Source: Candidatus Babelota bacterium (lineage in GTDB: Bacteria > Babelota > Babeliae > Babelales > Vermiphilaceae). From it: a DNA stretch of 62,260 nt. Position 1 is the stretch's first letter; each line of letters opens with the position of its first letter. Below, in pieces: positions 19,051-28,088 of this stretch. The DNA lies in contig JABDES010000001.1 in assembly GCA_013286935.1 (NCBI GenBank), positions 73,543 to 135,802 of the forward strand, given 5' to 3'. The translations under genes were made by a program, and so were the position numbers. The notes beneath the pieces were generated by a model that was given only the letters and a program-made list of their open reading frames with translations, was not told where the DNA came from and ran no database searches.

Positions 19051-19875
19051 ATGACAAACAGATTATTTTTTTACCTAGCATTATTCATTTTTTCTGGATT
19101 TTCGGCATGTGTTGTTAATGCTAAAGCTCCCACTAAACACGTTCCAGTGCGTTCCAAAGAGGCCGGTCCATATGCCAATATGACCTATGATCAAATTATG
19201 CAGATAAAAAATGGTGCAGTCCAGAAAGGAAACAGTGCCGTGGCGATTGCAGCGCTTGAGCGACTTATGCGGCTGTGTACCGACGTTTCCAAGTTGTCCG
19301 ATATAATGATTGAGTTAGCAGGTCTTTATTACGACGTTGGACAGTACACAAAGTCATCAGAATTGTATAACCAATTTGTCAATTTTTATCCAGGGGCAGG
19401 CAAAGAATTATTAGAATATGCACAATTTCGAGCAGTTTCGGCTCAAAATTGTGCAATCCGTCCATCCGATAGGGATCAAACAGATACTGAAAAGGTTATA
19501 TCTTTGGCAGATGCATTTTTGGGTAAGGCGCAGTTTGCTTTGTACAGGGATCAGGTTGTCCAGTTACGGGCAAAGGCGTACGAATCTTTGTTTGATTCTG
19601 AGGCCTCCATATGTCGTTTCTTTGTACATAGAGGGCAGCTAGAGCCGTGCAATAGGCATCTCAAGTATGTGCGTGAGCTGGCAACAAAAGAGCCTGCACT
19701 AATACCTCATTGCATACGTCTGGAGCTAGATTTTGTAAGTTTGTGTGGCGACCAAGAGGCCATGAAGGCAAAACGCCTGCACCTTATTGACCGTTATGCC
19801 GATCACGAGCAGCTCATCAATCAGCATCAGATGAAACTAGACCCTTGGTATTCTTGGCTGAAAATGTGGGCATAA
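19051..19875 (+). CDS. bamD: BamD-like outer-membrane lipoprotein
   Basis: Starting at ATG 19051 (AAGG five bases upstream) gives a lipoprotein signal: MTNRLFFYLALFIFSGFSAC with the lipid-accepting Cys. The body is helical TPR-like (LAGLYYDVGQYTKSSELYNQ and FVNFYPG), as in BamD/YfiO, the essential partner of BamA in outer-membrane protein insertion. The length (about 274) is close to the family value. ATG 19018 upstream has no ribosome site. It overlaps yraN at the 3' end, an arrangement suggesting co-transcription. A generic TPR lipoprotein is the alternative. Confidence 0.75.
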   Translation: MTNRLFFYLALFIFSGFSACVVNAKAPTKHVPVRSKEAGPYANMTYDQIMQIKNGAVQKGNSAVAIAALERLMRLCTDVSKLSDIMIELAGLYYDVGQYTKSSELYNQFVNFYPGAGKELLEYAQFRAVSAQNCAIRPSDRDQTDTEKVISLADAFLGKAQFALYRDQVVQLRAKAYESLFDSEASICRFFVHRGQLEPCNRHLKYVRELATKEPALIPHCIRLELDFVSLCGDQEAMKAKRLHLIDRYADHEQLINQHQMKLDPWYSWLKMWA

Positions 19876-20240
19876 AGACAGTAGCCCAGCACAAAGGCTA
19901 TGCAGCGGAAGAGGCTGTTGCTCGTCACTTAATAGAGAATGGGTTTAAGATCATTGCTCGTAACTACATTGTTTTTGGTGGAGAGCTTGATATTGTAGCG
20001 ATCAGATCATCACTTTTAGTATTTGTAGAGGTCAAATATCGTTGTTCTGTTCAGATGCCCATTGAATACCTCATACCGTCAAAAAAGCAAAGATCAGTTG
20101 CCTTTGCAGCGCGCTGTTTTATGGCACAGTATGCACAAAGTGCGCATATGGATTGCCGCTTTGATGTTGCAATCATTGTGGGCGCCGGAGCACGTGATCA
20201 GAAGCTGACCTATATACCTAACGCATTTTGCGCTCAGTAG
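19845..20240 (+). CDS. yraN: YraN/UPF0102 family nuclease-fold protein
   Basis: The UPF0102 signature is present: H-K-G-Y-A-A-E-E-A at the start, then GGELDIVA and VFVEVKYR, the latter two forming a restriction-endonuclease-like core. The family length is about 120. The annotated start is TTG at 19845, inside bamD. GTG at 19866 overlaps the bamD end (ATGTGGGCATAA) and gives a more typical N-terminus. Its molecular role is poorly known. Confidence 0.88.
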   Translation: MVFLAENVGIKTVAQHKGYAAEEAVARHLIENGFKIIARNYIVFGGELDIVAIRSSLLVFVEVKYRCSVQMPIEYLIPSKKQRSVAFAARCFMAQYAQSAHMDCRFDVAIIVGAGARDQKLTYIPNAFCAQ

Positions 20241-20291
20241 CAATCCCGATTATATCATTATTGCCTAAAAGACCCTCTATGAATCGATAAT

Positions 20292-20319
20292 TTGACACAT
20301 AGTGCATTTTTGATATAAT
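20292..20319 (+). promoter_or_regulatory. Consensus sigma70 promoter
   Basis: TTGACA (20292-20297) and TATAAT (20314-20319), both perfect, are 16 bp apart and 59 bp before the ATG at 20378. It should drive the two RING-like genes. Confidence 0.75.
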
Positions 20320-20377
20320 TATAATAACTAATGTTGCAAGAGAATTGTATTGGTTGTCCAACCAAATAGAGGCGAAC

Positions 20378-21187
20378 ATGATACGTAATAATTTGATCCA
20401 GATTTTAGCGGTAATGATTGCTATTCAATCGTTATTGTACGGTTACGATGGTGCTTTGTTTGATGATCTTTTGCCGGATGATTCTGCTGAACCCGGTCAA
20501 GTTTTTTGTGCCGATGATTTTGCGCAGGAAGAGGAGGTCTGCCCACCAGATTCTCAGGCAGATGTACAATCAGATGACATTCAGACTCCCGAAGTTCAGA
20601 ATGGATTTTTTGAAAAACACAAATATAAGGTAATTTCAGCCGCTATTGCATCAGTTGTTGGTATTAAGATGTTGATGCCATTATCGGATCGATTTTCTAT
20701 TGACGCCGTACGCAATGTTATTCGCTATATCAAGCAATATCCTGATGGCCCTGAGGCTCCTAGGCAGACTCCTAAGGCTGCATGCTCTCATTGTCGTGAG
20801 CTAGAACAACATGTAAAACAGTTATTAAACAACCAAAAGACTACGAATTATTCTAAGTCTGAGTGTATCAAGTGTACTACGTTAAAAGACGAGCTAGAGC
20901 ATCGCAAAGAGTGCAGTGTTTGCTTTAATCATTTACCTCATTGGGCCTTTGTTCATTATTGTTTTGAGGGTGGGCATTCGATCTGTTTCCGTTGTGTGAA
21001 AGATCAGATTAATGGGGCGATGATGACAGATAACTGGCCACCTGCTCCAGATTCTGCGCTTAGGTCGAACGTGATTAGGTGTGGTGAATGTAGGGGACTA
21101 ATAACAAATGATGATGCTATTAGTCAAGTAAATCGAATTGTAGATAATTTTTCTGGTCTAATTAAAAACTTGCCAGCGCAAAATTAA
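20378..21187 (+). CDS. Exported RING-like zinc-finger membrane protein 1
   Basis: ATG 20378 follows GAGG. The 269 residues are: signal peptide (MIRNNLIQILAVMIAIQSLL), an acidic linker (DDLLPDD), the basic patch KHKYK, a transmembrane segment (VISAAIASVVGIKMLMP), and a Cys-rich C-terminal half. The finger has C179-C182, C195, H200, C203-C206 and C235-C238, a RING-like order with a stretched final loop. An extra CxxC pair lies just before it (CSHC and CIKC). RING domains recruit ubiquitin-conjugating enzymes in eukaryotes, so an effector role in a host is inferred. The next gene is a paralog 12 bp downstream. Confidence 0.75.
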   Translation: MIRNNLIQILAVMIAIQSLLYGYDGALFDDLLPDDSAEPGQVFCADDFAQEEEVCPPDSQADVQSDDIQTPEVQNGFFEKHKYKVISAAIASVVGIKMLMPLSDRFSIDAVRNVIRYIKQYPDGPEAPRQTPKAACSHCRELEQHVKQLLNNQKTTNYSKSECIKCTTLKDELEHRKECSVCFNHLPHWAFVHYCFEGGHSICFRCVKDQINGAMMTDNWPPAPDSALRSNVIRCGECRGLITNDDAISQVNRIVDNFSGLIKNLPAQN

Positions 21188-21199
21188 AGGAAAAATAAA

Positions 21200-21961
21200 A
21201 TGTTATGCAATAACTCGATGCTAATCTTGGTGATGATGTTGGCTATCCAACCATTATCATATGGTTTTGATGATAATTTATTTGAAGATAGTTCATATGA
21301 AGAGCCTGCCAAGCAACATAGGGATAGTTGCGCAGAAGATGATTTTTTAAGCGATTTTGATTTGTCAGGCTTTGAATCGGCCTCAGAGGAGGCCCCAGAA
21401 GCCGGTATGCAATCCGGTGGGGTTAAGGCGTCTGATGGTCAGAGTGGATTTTTTTCAAAACATAAATATAAGATAGTCTTGGGTGTTATTGCATTAGTTG
21501 TTGGTGTTAAGTTGTCAGGACCAATATTGCGTCAATTGATTCCTATTGAAGTGCGAAGGCAGATGAACAGGGTTAAACAAAAGGACGCTGAAATAAAAAA
21601 ATTACAGAATGCATTGAAAAAATCGCTGGCTGAACAAAGCGCTTCAGAAAGCAATGCAGCAAACAATATTGATTCGACCTTTTGTGTTGGCTGCAAGGCA
21701 CAGGTGCCACAATGGGCCTTTATGTGTCCATGTAACAATGGGCATGGTGCATGCTATATATGTTGGAATGGAGCTGTGAGTCACAGTCTAGACGACGAGT
21801 GGACTGCTCCTTGCATCACTTGTCGGAGTGGGCTTAGCAAATATGATCTACTTGGCGCAACTGGTATTATTGAGAATAAATTCTCAGAATTAATTGCTGT
21901 TGCAAAAAAACCTGGTGGATTTCTACATCGAGAAATGCCTTCTCGTCTCGATCCAGACTAG
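21200..21961 (+). CDS. Exported RING-like zinc-finger membrane protein 2
   Basis: This is a paralog of the preceding gene with the same plan: signal peptide (MLCNNSMLILVMMLAIQPLS), acidic linker, GFFSKHKYK, a transmembrane segment (IVLGVIALVVGVKL), a short coiled coil (about 125-150), then a Cys/His cluster. That cluster reads CVGC, CPC, GHGACYIC and CITC, i.e. C-x2-C...C-x-C-x3-H-x2-C-x2-C...C-x2-C. The shared PQWAF/PHWAF and HGACYIC/HSICFRC segments show duplication. It is translated from AAAGGAAAAAT. It ends seven bases from the convergent alaS stop. Confidence 0.72.
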   Translation: MLCNNSMLILVMMLAIQPLSYGFDDNLFEDSSYEEPAKQHRDSCAEDDFLSDFDLSGFESASEEAPEAGMQSGGVKASDGQSGFFSKHKYKIVLGVIALVVGVKLSGPILRQLIPIEVRRQMNRVKQKDAEIKKLQNALKKSLAEQSASESNAANNIDSTFCVGCKAQVPQWAFMCPCNNGHGACYICWNGAVSHSLDDEWTAPCITCRSGLSKYDLLGATGIIENKFSELIAVAKKPGGFLHREMPSRLDPD

Positions 21962-21967
21962 GCTCCA

Positions 21968-24616
21968 TTAACTGGAGGGATGAGATTCTTTCTTAATCCA
22001 TTCGATTATAGATTCTTTTAGCATATGAGCATCGATAGGCTTTTGAGATGATCCTTGAAAACTTTTTTCGGATCCGCCGCCGGAGATCTCATGCTGAGTC
22101 TTCAGCCATGTTGAAAACTGTTTTAAACTAATTTTTTGTGTGCACTGTGCAGATAAGGTTGCAATGTATGCCTGCTGGTGCCCATCGCTGCCTGATATAA
22201 CGTAAAAACCGGGCTGGTCTTGTGTTAGTTGTGTGGCTATGCCTCTTAAGTCATGGGCATTGGCGTCCGGTATGGACAGAAAGAGAAATGGTATGCCATC
22301 TACATTCAATATATTTTGCTTCCATTCTGGTGCCATTATATCCCAGCAACTACGCTTTAATTGCGCTACCTGTCCCCTGAGGTCTTTTAAAGTCTCTTTA
22401 TTTTTTATTATCGTCGGCAAAAGGTCGTTCTGAGGGACTTTGTATTCGTTGACCAAAAGCTTTATGATTTCCGATTGTTTTTGAAATAATTCAACAGCCT
22501 TAGGTCCGGTTATCGCTACAATTCGCCTGGTTGTTGCAGAAGGTGACGATACTTCTGTAATTTTAAAAACGCCAATTTCTCCGGTATGTTGAACATGCGT
22601 TCCTCCACACAATTCTGTAGAAAAATCAGGTACTATTACCATCCTAACCTGTTCTGGGTTATATTTTTCACCAAAAAAAGCCAATGCGCCTTTCTCTTGA
22701 GCTTCCTTTAACGATCCGTATTCTATATTGACTCGTACATTTTGCTGAATTTTCTCATTGACTACGAACTCAATGCGCCTGATCTGTTCGGGTGTTAGGT
22801 TTGTGTGATACAAAAAATCAAAACGCAGGTAGTCAGGATGAACGAGTGAGCCGGCCTGTTTGACATCATCTGACAGTGTGAGCTGTAGAGCGGCCTGCAA
22901 AAGATGAGTTGCGGTGTGGTTTTTCATGGCATTGTTTCGTGTTTGATCATCGACGGTGCTTGTAAGCTTCATCGATGCTGTCAGTGTTGTGGGTGCCTCA
23001 ATAAGCGCTGCAATGCGACCGTTGATGTATCGCAGCTGTTGTACCTTGGTCTTGAATTGGTCAATTGTTATCCAGCCTTCATCTGGTACTTGGCCGCCGC
23101 CTACAATAAAGAAGGGTGACCGTGCTGCTATAACCCAGCATTGCGTGTCAGGTGGTACCATCTCGACGAGTTCATGCCCAATTACAAGTGCGCTTATGTA
23201 GGAAGTTGTTTCAAGCTCCTGATATCCGGTAAATTCGGTATGGATAGATTCGTCAATGGCTACATAATCTAACGCATCAACCGTTTTTTTACCAGATTGT
23301 GCTTGTTGCTTTTCCATACACGCATTAAATTCTGACACATCTACAGTCCACCCATTCTCATGAGCCATAACGGTAATCAGTTCTAATGGAAAACCGTACG
23401 TGTCGTATAGCTTGAAGGCAGTAGCTCCAGGAACTATTTTAGAGGAGTGAATTTGTTGAATATATCGGTTAAATAGTTGCTGGCCACGTGACAAATTGAT
23501 CGCAAATTTTTCAACTTCGCTTTTTAGTACGTCCTGTATGCGTACTTGCGTGTCAATCAGGTTTGGGTAGATTGGGCCAAGAAGGTTTACTACGCTGTTA
23601 ACGGCTTGAGTAAATAGGTTTTCTGGCGTTATGTGTGCTGCTTGTGATCCGCTCGTTAATTTTTGTGCAAAAAGCGCAGCCCTGCGAATTATTTTTCGTA
23701 AGACATATCCGCGCCCTTCATTTGAGGGGGTGCATCCGTCACTTATAAGAAGTGAAGATGAGCGTATGTGATCAGCAACAACATGGTATGCAGCCTTGTT
23801 TGAATCAGTTTCTTGAGTGTACGTCCTGCCGATTGTTTGTTCTATTGCGTGAATTATTGGCGTAAACAGATCTGTTTCATACACACTATCAACATGTTGT
23901 AAGACTGCGCACAATCTTTCAAGCCCCATACCCGTGTCAACTCCGGTCTGACCTAGCGGGATTAGTGATCCGTTCGGCTGTCTGTCATATTGCATAAAGA
24001 CCAAGTTCCAAATTTCTAAAAAACGGTCACAATCGCAGGCTGGGCCGCATACATCTATATTGGGGCACCCATAGGAAGGGCCGCGGTCAAGATGAATTTC
24101 AGTGCACGGACCGCAGGGACCAAGGTCGGCCATTTGCCAAAAGTTTTCTTTATCACCAAGGCGATGTAGTCGTGTTTGAGAAACGCCAATCTCTGTTTTC
24201 CATATCTCATAAGATTCATCATCGGTTTGATGTACCGTTACATGAAGATTTTCTGGCACTATCTTTACCGTTTGTGTAAGAAATTCCCACGCATATTCGA
24301 TCGCCTTTTTTTTAAAATAATCACCAAAGGAAAAATTTCCCATCATTTCAAAAAAAGTAAGATGTCGCGCCGTGAATCCGACGTTATCAAGATCGTTATG
24401 TTTGCCGCCGGCCCTTACGCATTTTTGAATGGAGACCGCTTTGTCGTAGGATCTTTGTTCTAGGCCTAAGAACAGATCCTTAAATTGATTCATGCCCGCA
24501 TTGGTAAATAGAATAGTGGGATCTTGGGCGGGAATTAACGAAGAGCTTGGCACGATTTGGTGAGATCGATCTGCAAAAAATGTGAAAAATTTTTGACGAA
24601 TGTCTGTAGATGTCAT
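21968..24616 (-). CDS. alaS: Alanine-tRNA ligase
   Basis: The 882-residue protein is full length. The class II catalytic core opens with FTNAGMNQFKDLFLG. The editing domain shows HTATHLLQAAL (HxxxH) and CGGTH (with the downstream His), the zinc ligands that hydrolyse Ser- and Gly-tRNA(Ala). A DHHA1-type C-terminal domain follows (GGGSEKSFQGSS near the end). It is essential for translation. It is monocistronic and lies inside a block of accessory secreted genes. Confidence 0.98.
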   Translation of the reverse strand: MTSTDIRQKFFTFFADRSHQIVPSSSLIPAQDPTILFTNAGMNQFKDLFLGLEQRSYDKAVSIQKCVRAGGKHNDLDNVGFTARHLTFFEMMGNFSFGDYFKKKAIEYAWEFLTQTVKIVPENLHVTVHQTDDESYEIWKTEIGVSQTRLHRLGDKENFWQMADLGPCGPCTEIHLDRGPSYGCPNIDVCGPACDCDRFLEIWNLVFMQYDRQPNGSLIPLGQTGVDTGMGLERLCAVLQHVDSVYETDLFTPIIHAIEQTIGRTYTQETDSNKAAYHVVADHIRSSSLLISDGCTPSNEGRGYVLRKIIRRAALFAQKLTSGSQAAHITPENLFTQAVNSVVNLLGPIYPNLIDTQVRIQDVLKSEVEKFAINLSRGQQLFNRYIQQIHSSKIVPGATAFKLYDTYGFPLELITVMAHENGWTVDVSEFNACMEKQQAQSGKKTVDALDYVAIDESIHTEFTGYQELETTSYISALVIGHELVEMVPPDTQCWVIAARSPFFIVGGGQVPDEGWITIDQFKTKVQQLRYINGRIAALIEAPTTLTASMKLTSTVDDQTRNNAMKNHTATHLLQAALQLTLSDDVKQAGSLVHPDYLRFDFLYHTNLTPEQIRRIEFVVNEKIQQNVRVNIEYGSLKEAQEKGALAFFGEKYNPEQVRMVIVPDFSTELCGGTHVQHTGEIGVFKITEVSSPSATTRRIVAITGPKAVELFQKQSEIIKLLVNEYKVPQNDLLPTIIKNKETLKDLRGQVAQLKRSCWDIMAPEWKQNILNVDGIPFLFLSIPDANAHDLRGIATQLTQDQPGFYVISGSDGHQQAYIATLSAQCTQKISLKQFSTWLKTQHEISGGGSEKSFQGSSQKPIDAHMLKESIIEWIKKESHPSS

Positions 24617-24636
24617 TACGAAGCTTCCAGCGTATT

Positions 24637-26097
24637 TTAACGGGTATTTAGAGCATATTGTAACATGCGTTTATCAACGGCTGATCGGCACTTTGAACAA
24701 TTCTCTATTCCTCTTGCAATATGTGTTTCTTTGGCGCAACTGCGGCACATGTCATGTCCACATGGCCACAGGAAGACGCGTGTAGATGAGGTCATATCTT
24801 CAAGGCACACACAGCATTCATCAGATGCATAGCGATGTGCAATTACCTTTGAGTCTTGAAGATCCTTTAGGTCAACCGCAGCATGGCATGTAGGGCAGGT
24901 GACATATTGCTGTTCGTCAAAATGTTTACGAGCACATCCATGACATATTTTGTGTTTGCATTGCGCAAGGCAAACGAGCTGATCTTTATTGTCCTTGCGC
25001 GTATTGCATTTGCAACAGGTTGGTTTCCATGATTGTTCTTGAGTTTGGTTTGTTTGGTTAATGCCATTGTGATGCAAAGGAGGGTTCATGGCGGCATGCG
25101 CTTGGGCATAGGTAGCCTCTGCTTGATGTTGGGCCGCTATGGCTTGTTCATGTGTGGCCAAAGCCTGCTGTTGCATTGCGGCAGCCATGGCAGCTTGGGC
25201 CTGTATCGCTTGTTGTTGTACTGCAATGCGCTCTTCTTCGAGGCGATCTTGTTTTTGCTGACGCAACTCTGATTCATACTTTGGGTTAGACAGCACAGCC
25301 TCTCTGAGTTTGTTGATATTGCCATACAGGTATTGTGATTCACTAAATAGCGCAACGTACGTTGCTTGAAATTCGTTATGTGGTATTGATAGCGCATTAA
25401 CGTATTGTTTTAAGGCGCTCATTTTCCCCTCAAGATAATATACATAGTCTATGTGTGGATACGTTGAGCGTGGACAGTTGATGCGAACTGAGTTTTCCAA
25501 AGGTACTCTGTCTCCTTGCAAAAAGGAGTTGATTAGGTTGGAAAATGTGGCCAGCAGGTTTTGATGATATCTTTGCAAGGCTATGTATGAATCATGACTT
25601 CTTAAAAAGTTTTGCGCACTCAGGATAGCTGGTAATGCAAGATATGCGTGTATTTCAGTATGTAGGATTTTTAAGGGAGCATATGCCTTTTCTTTTTGAG
25701 CAATGCGTTCTTCTGCCAAAGATTGTAGGTCGGCAATTTTATTGATGTAAGAAAGCGTAATCGTATCGAGCGCATTTAGCTTATTAACCACAATGGTAAA
25801 GGTCTCAAGGGTGGTTGGGAGTTCAAAAATGGCAACCAACCCTTTATTGTTCTGTTTTGCCTCATGAAATTCTTTTTGCAATCTTTCAAAAAAATGTTCA
25901 TCTGTTTCACGAAAATACTGAATGAGTCCATGGTAGGCGTAATATAATCCAGTGACACAGAGTCCAGCGAGCGCGAAGGCCCCTGCGGCTTGCGCAACTG
26001 ATTTCGAGTCTGTTGGAGCACTCTGACCGGGCGTGGTTAGTCCGATGATTATACTGATTGATAGTATTAAGCGAAATGTTTTGCCTGATTTGAACAC
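24637..26097 (-). CDS. Exported protein with two C-terminal RING fingers
   Basis: The start is GTG at 26097 with AAAGGA seven bases upstream. A signal peptide (about 1-27) is followed by a Gly/Ala hydrophobic segment (AGAFALAGLCVTGLYYAYHG), a long helical region, and an Ala/Gln-rich stretch with heptad character (about 290-340). Then come two textbook C3HC4 RING fingers: C361-C364-C380-H382-C385-C388-C401-C404, and C428-C431-C446-H448-C451-C454-C467-C470. Both have x2/x14-15/x1/x2/x2/x12/x2 spacing. This looks like an E3 ubiquitin ligase module. Ubiquitin is a eukaryotic system, so a host-directed role is inferred. It is the best-formed member of the RING set in this window. Confidence 0.85.
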   Translation of the reverse strand: MFKSGKTFRLILSISIIIGLTTPGQSAPTDSKSVAQAAGAFALAGLCVTGLYYAYHGLIQYFRETDEHFFERLQKEFHEAKQNNKGLVAIFELPTTLETFTIVVNKLNALDTITLSYINKIADLQSLAEERIAQKEKAYAPLKILHTEIHAYLALPAILSAQNFLRSHDSYIALQRYHQNLLATFSNLINSFLQGDRVPLENSVRINCPRSTYPHIDYVYYLEGKMSALKQYVNALSIPHNEFQATYVALFSESQYLYGNINKLREAVLSNPKYESELRQQKQDRLEEERIAVQQQAIQAQAAMAAAMQQQALATHEQAIAAQHQAEATYAQAHAAMNPPLHHNGINQTNQTQEQSWKPTCCKCNTRKDNKDQLVCLAQCKHKICHGCARKHFDEQQYVTCPTCHAAVDLKDLQDSKVIAHRYASDECCVCLEDMTSSTRVFLWPCGHDMCRSCAKETHIARGIENCSKCRSAVDKRMLQYALNTR

Positions 26098-26218
26098 GTA
26101 TGAATCCTTTTATTTTGTGATATTGCATTGTCGTACTGGTGGCGTCCCTGTACTTTAACCATGAGCACTGAGTATGCCATGAACGTCAATTGATGGCAAA
26201 CATCAGTGTGTTCTGAAA

Positions 26219-26416
26219 TTATCTTGCGTACCGAGCATAAAAGCTATTCATAAATAACAGTGATGGATCATGATGACGCTTGAGGGCAAAAAAGGCATCT
26301 ATGTTAGGATATGCCCTATGTAACTGTTCTGATGTAAAATAAAGTTGATAGGGCAAGAAAAAAGTACCATCGAATGTAAGAGTTATATCAATAAGATGAC
26401 GTGTTAATAATTCCAT
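26219..26416 (-). pseudogene. Fragment of an FAD-linked sugar-lactone oxidase (C-terminus only)
   Basis: The last 66 codons read as the C-terminus of a D-arabinono-1,4-lactone oxidase-type protein: GTFFLPYQLYFT, then AYPNIDAFFALK, HHDPSLLFMNSFY and a final YAR. The frame runs upstream into the sphingomyelinase-like gene end, so the FAD-binding domain and most of the oxidase are gone. It is a decay remnant, seen directly as a truncated frame. The family assignment is from memory of the conserved C-terminus. Confidence 0.55.
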
Positions 26417-26441
26417 TCTTATTGTGGTTTTAGTGGCCACG

Positions 26442-27995
26442 TTAATACTGATCAAACACAAAGTGGCCATACACCGGGAAATGATCGGAAAGATCAAACA
26501 AGGTTGTTTGTCCAGGTAAATCTAATTTTTTCATATCATCTGCCCAATCTTTATGTGCTTTAAACAATAGGACGCGATTGAATGATTTTGTTGGTTTAAG
26601 GTGATCCTTAGAATACAGTATGTAATCAAGCAGCTCCTTAATGTTTAAATCTTCCTGTGGTTCTAGTTTGTTTAAAGCAGGGTCCCATGTGTATTTGTAT
26701 TGTCCATCGAGTGGTGGATGTATGGCACGAAGCGTTTTGAGCATGCCGTTATATTCATCTTGATTGTACGCGTCAACGTTCAAGTCTCCACCGATAATAA
26801 GCGGTTCGTTGGACGGAATGTTTTCATTTTTAATAAACTCTGCTAGTTGTTTGAACTGTTTGTGTCGGATGGTATGCGTAGTATCATCTTTCTTCCATTG
26901 TGCATTTGTATGCAGACCGATGATATGATACTTTTTACCATTTTTGTTAATGGCTACATAAGCAGCCCCCTTATTCATATTGCAATCGACTCCAATGCAG
27001 TCGTCAAAAACTAATGATTTTTGAGCTACAATTGGCCATTTGCTTGCAATTAATACACCGCCAGAGCGTATGTCTTCTGTGGTACGTGATCCAACAAGAT
27101 ATCCTAGCGGCCCTGCTACGGCACCAGCTACTGCGCCGATAACTTTTCCGAGCTTGTTTGCTTTTTCTAGGCCGACGACATTGCTGATATATGGATAGCC
27201 ATTCTTTTTTAAACCATCCATCAATGGTTCACGAGTTTGTTTTGCAAATGCTTCGCAAATAATGACGCTGTCATACTTATGTGCAATCTCTACAGGTATT
27301 ATTTTAGCGCGTGCTGATTGGCCTAATTGAAAACGAGGTAATCCTAAAAGACGTGTGGCATCCGGCAGGCCTAGCAAACCCGCAACGTTGTAGATGAGTA
27401 CATTTAATCCGTTGTTTCCAACAGGATCAACTTTGTACATGTTTTCATCAATATAGTCTATAGCATACCAGACATCATCCGTTCCTGGTCCATCACTATA
27501 CGCATTGAAGCTTATTATAAACGTATGGCTTCCGTTAGAAAGCGTTATGGATGATCGTTTATGTGATGCTTCTTTCCATTGTCTTGAGACTCGGGTTTGA
27601 GCGGTACTATCATAGCCCGAACTTGCGCTTAAATACATCTGACTATTTATATTTTTGCCTATTATTTTTTGTTCAAGAATCAGGTCACCAATAATGGGTA
27701 CCTCTAATCCAAGTTCAAACTTGTACTCTTTGCCTTTCTTGATATCAACGTTACGCTCAAAAAAAACTATCTTTTTCTCTGTTGTCCCTGATCGTATCAC
27801 TACACCGGCTTGATCGGCTCCAAATTGATTTTTGTCGAGCGTCGTATCAAATTCGGTAGAAAAATTTTTGACCGTTATATCAAATGGTGTGTTGTTGGCG
27901 AATTTTACAAATGTCTTTCTGCTAACGAGTGCCACCGTAGATGATGTTGGAATTATAAGAATCAGTGCGGCTAACATATGTATTTGGGTACGCAT
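26442..27995 (-). CDS. Secreted sphingomyelinase-like phosphodiesterase (EEP superfamily)
   Basis: The 517 residues start with a signal peptide (MRTQIHMLAALILIIPTSS). A beta-rich N-terminal domain (about 25-195) is followed by an endonuclease/exonuclease/phosphatase domain from 197. Catalytic landmarks match bacterial neutral sphingomyelinases: YN (202-203), E248 in CEAF, SGGVLIASKWPI, H362 in GLHTNAQ, D404 and N406 in GGDLNVD, LDYILYS and D504-H505 in LSDHFPV. A hydrophobic Gly/Ala loop at about 285-302 could contact membrane. The family cleaves sphingomyelin or related phosphodiesters and includes bacterial haemolysins. A substrate in host membranes is inferred. AGGAG lies nine bases before the ATG. 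Confidence 0.82.
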   Translation of the reverse strand: MRTQIHMLAALILIIPTSSTVALVSRKTFVKFANNTPFDITVKNFSTEFDTTLDKNQFGADQAGVVIRSGTTEKKIVFFERNVDIKKGKEYKFELGLEVPIIGDLILEQKIIGKNINSQMYLSASSGYDSTAQTRVSRQWKEASHKRSSITLSNGSHTFIISFNAYSDGPGTDDVWYAIDYIDENMYKVDPVGNNGLNVLIYNVAGLLGLPDATRLLGLPRFQLGQSARAKIIPVEIAHKYDSVIICEAFAKQTREPLMDGLKKNGYPYISNVVGLEKANKLGKVIGAVAGAVAGPLGYLVGSRTTEDIRSGGVLIASKWPIVAQKSLVFDDCIGVDCNMNKGAAYVAINKNGKKYHIIGLHTNAQWKKDDTTHTIRHKQFKQLAEFIKNENIPSNEPLIIGGDLNVDAYNQDEYNGMLKTLRAIHPPLDGQYKYTWDPALNKLEPQEDLNIKELLDYILYSKDHLKPTKSFNRVLLFKAHKDWADDMKKLDLPGQTTLFDLSDHFPVYGHFVFDQY

Positions 27996-28088
27996 TCAAG
28001 TATCTCCTAAAAAAATATAAATGTAGTTAGCTGGACCGTACATGCAATCTACATCGAAAATCAACAGAAAGTTTTTATGCCACTTTTT

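Noticed and set aside
20345-20377. Upstream start for the first RING-like gene
   Set aside because: ATG 20378 has a ribosome site and a clean signal peptide. The extension begins without one and would hide the signal sequence.
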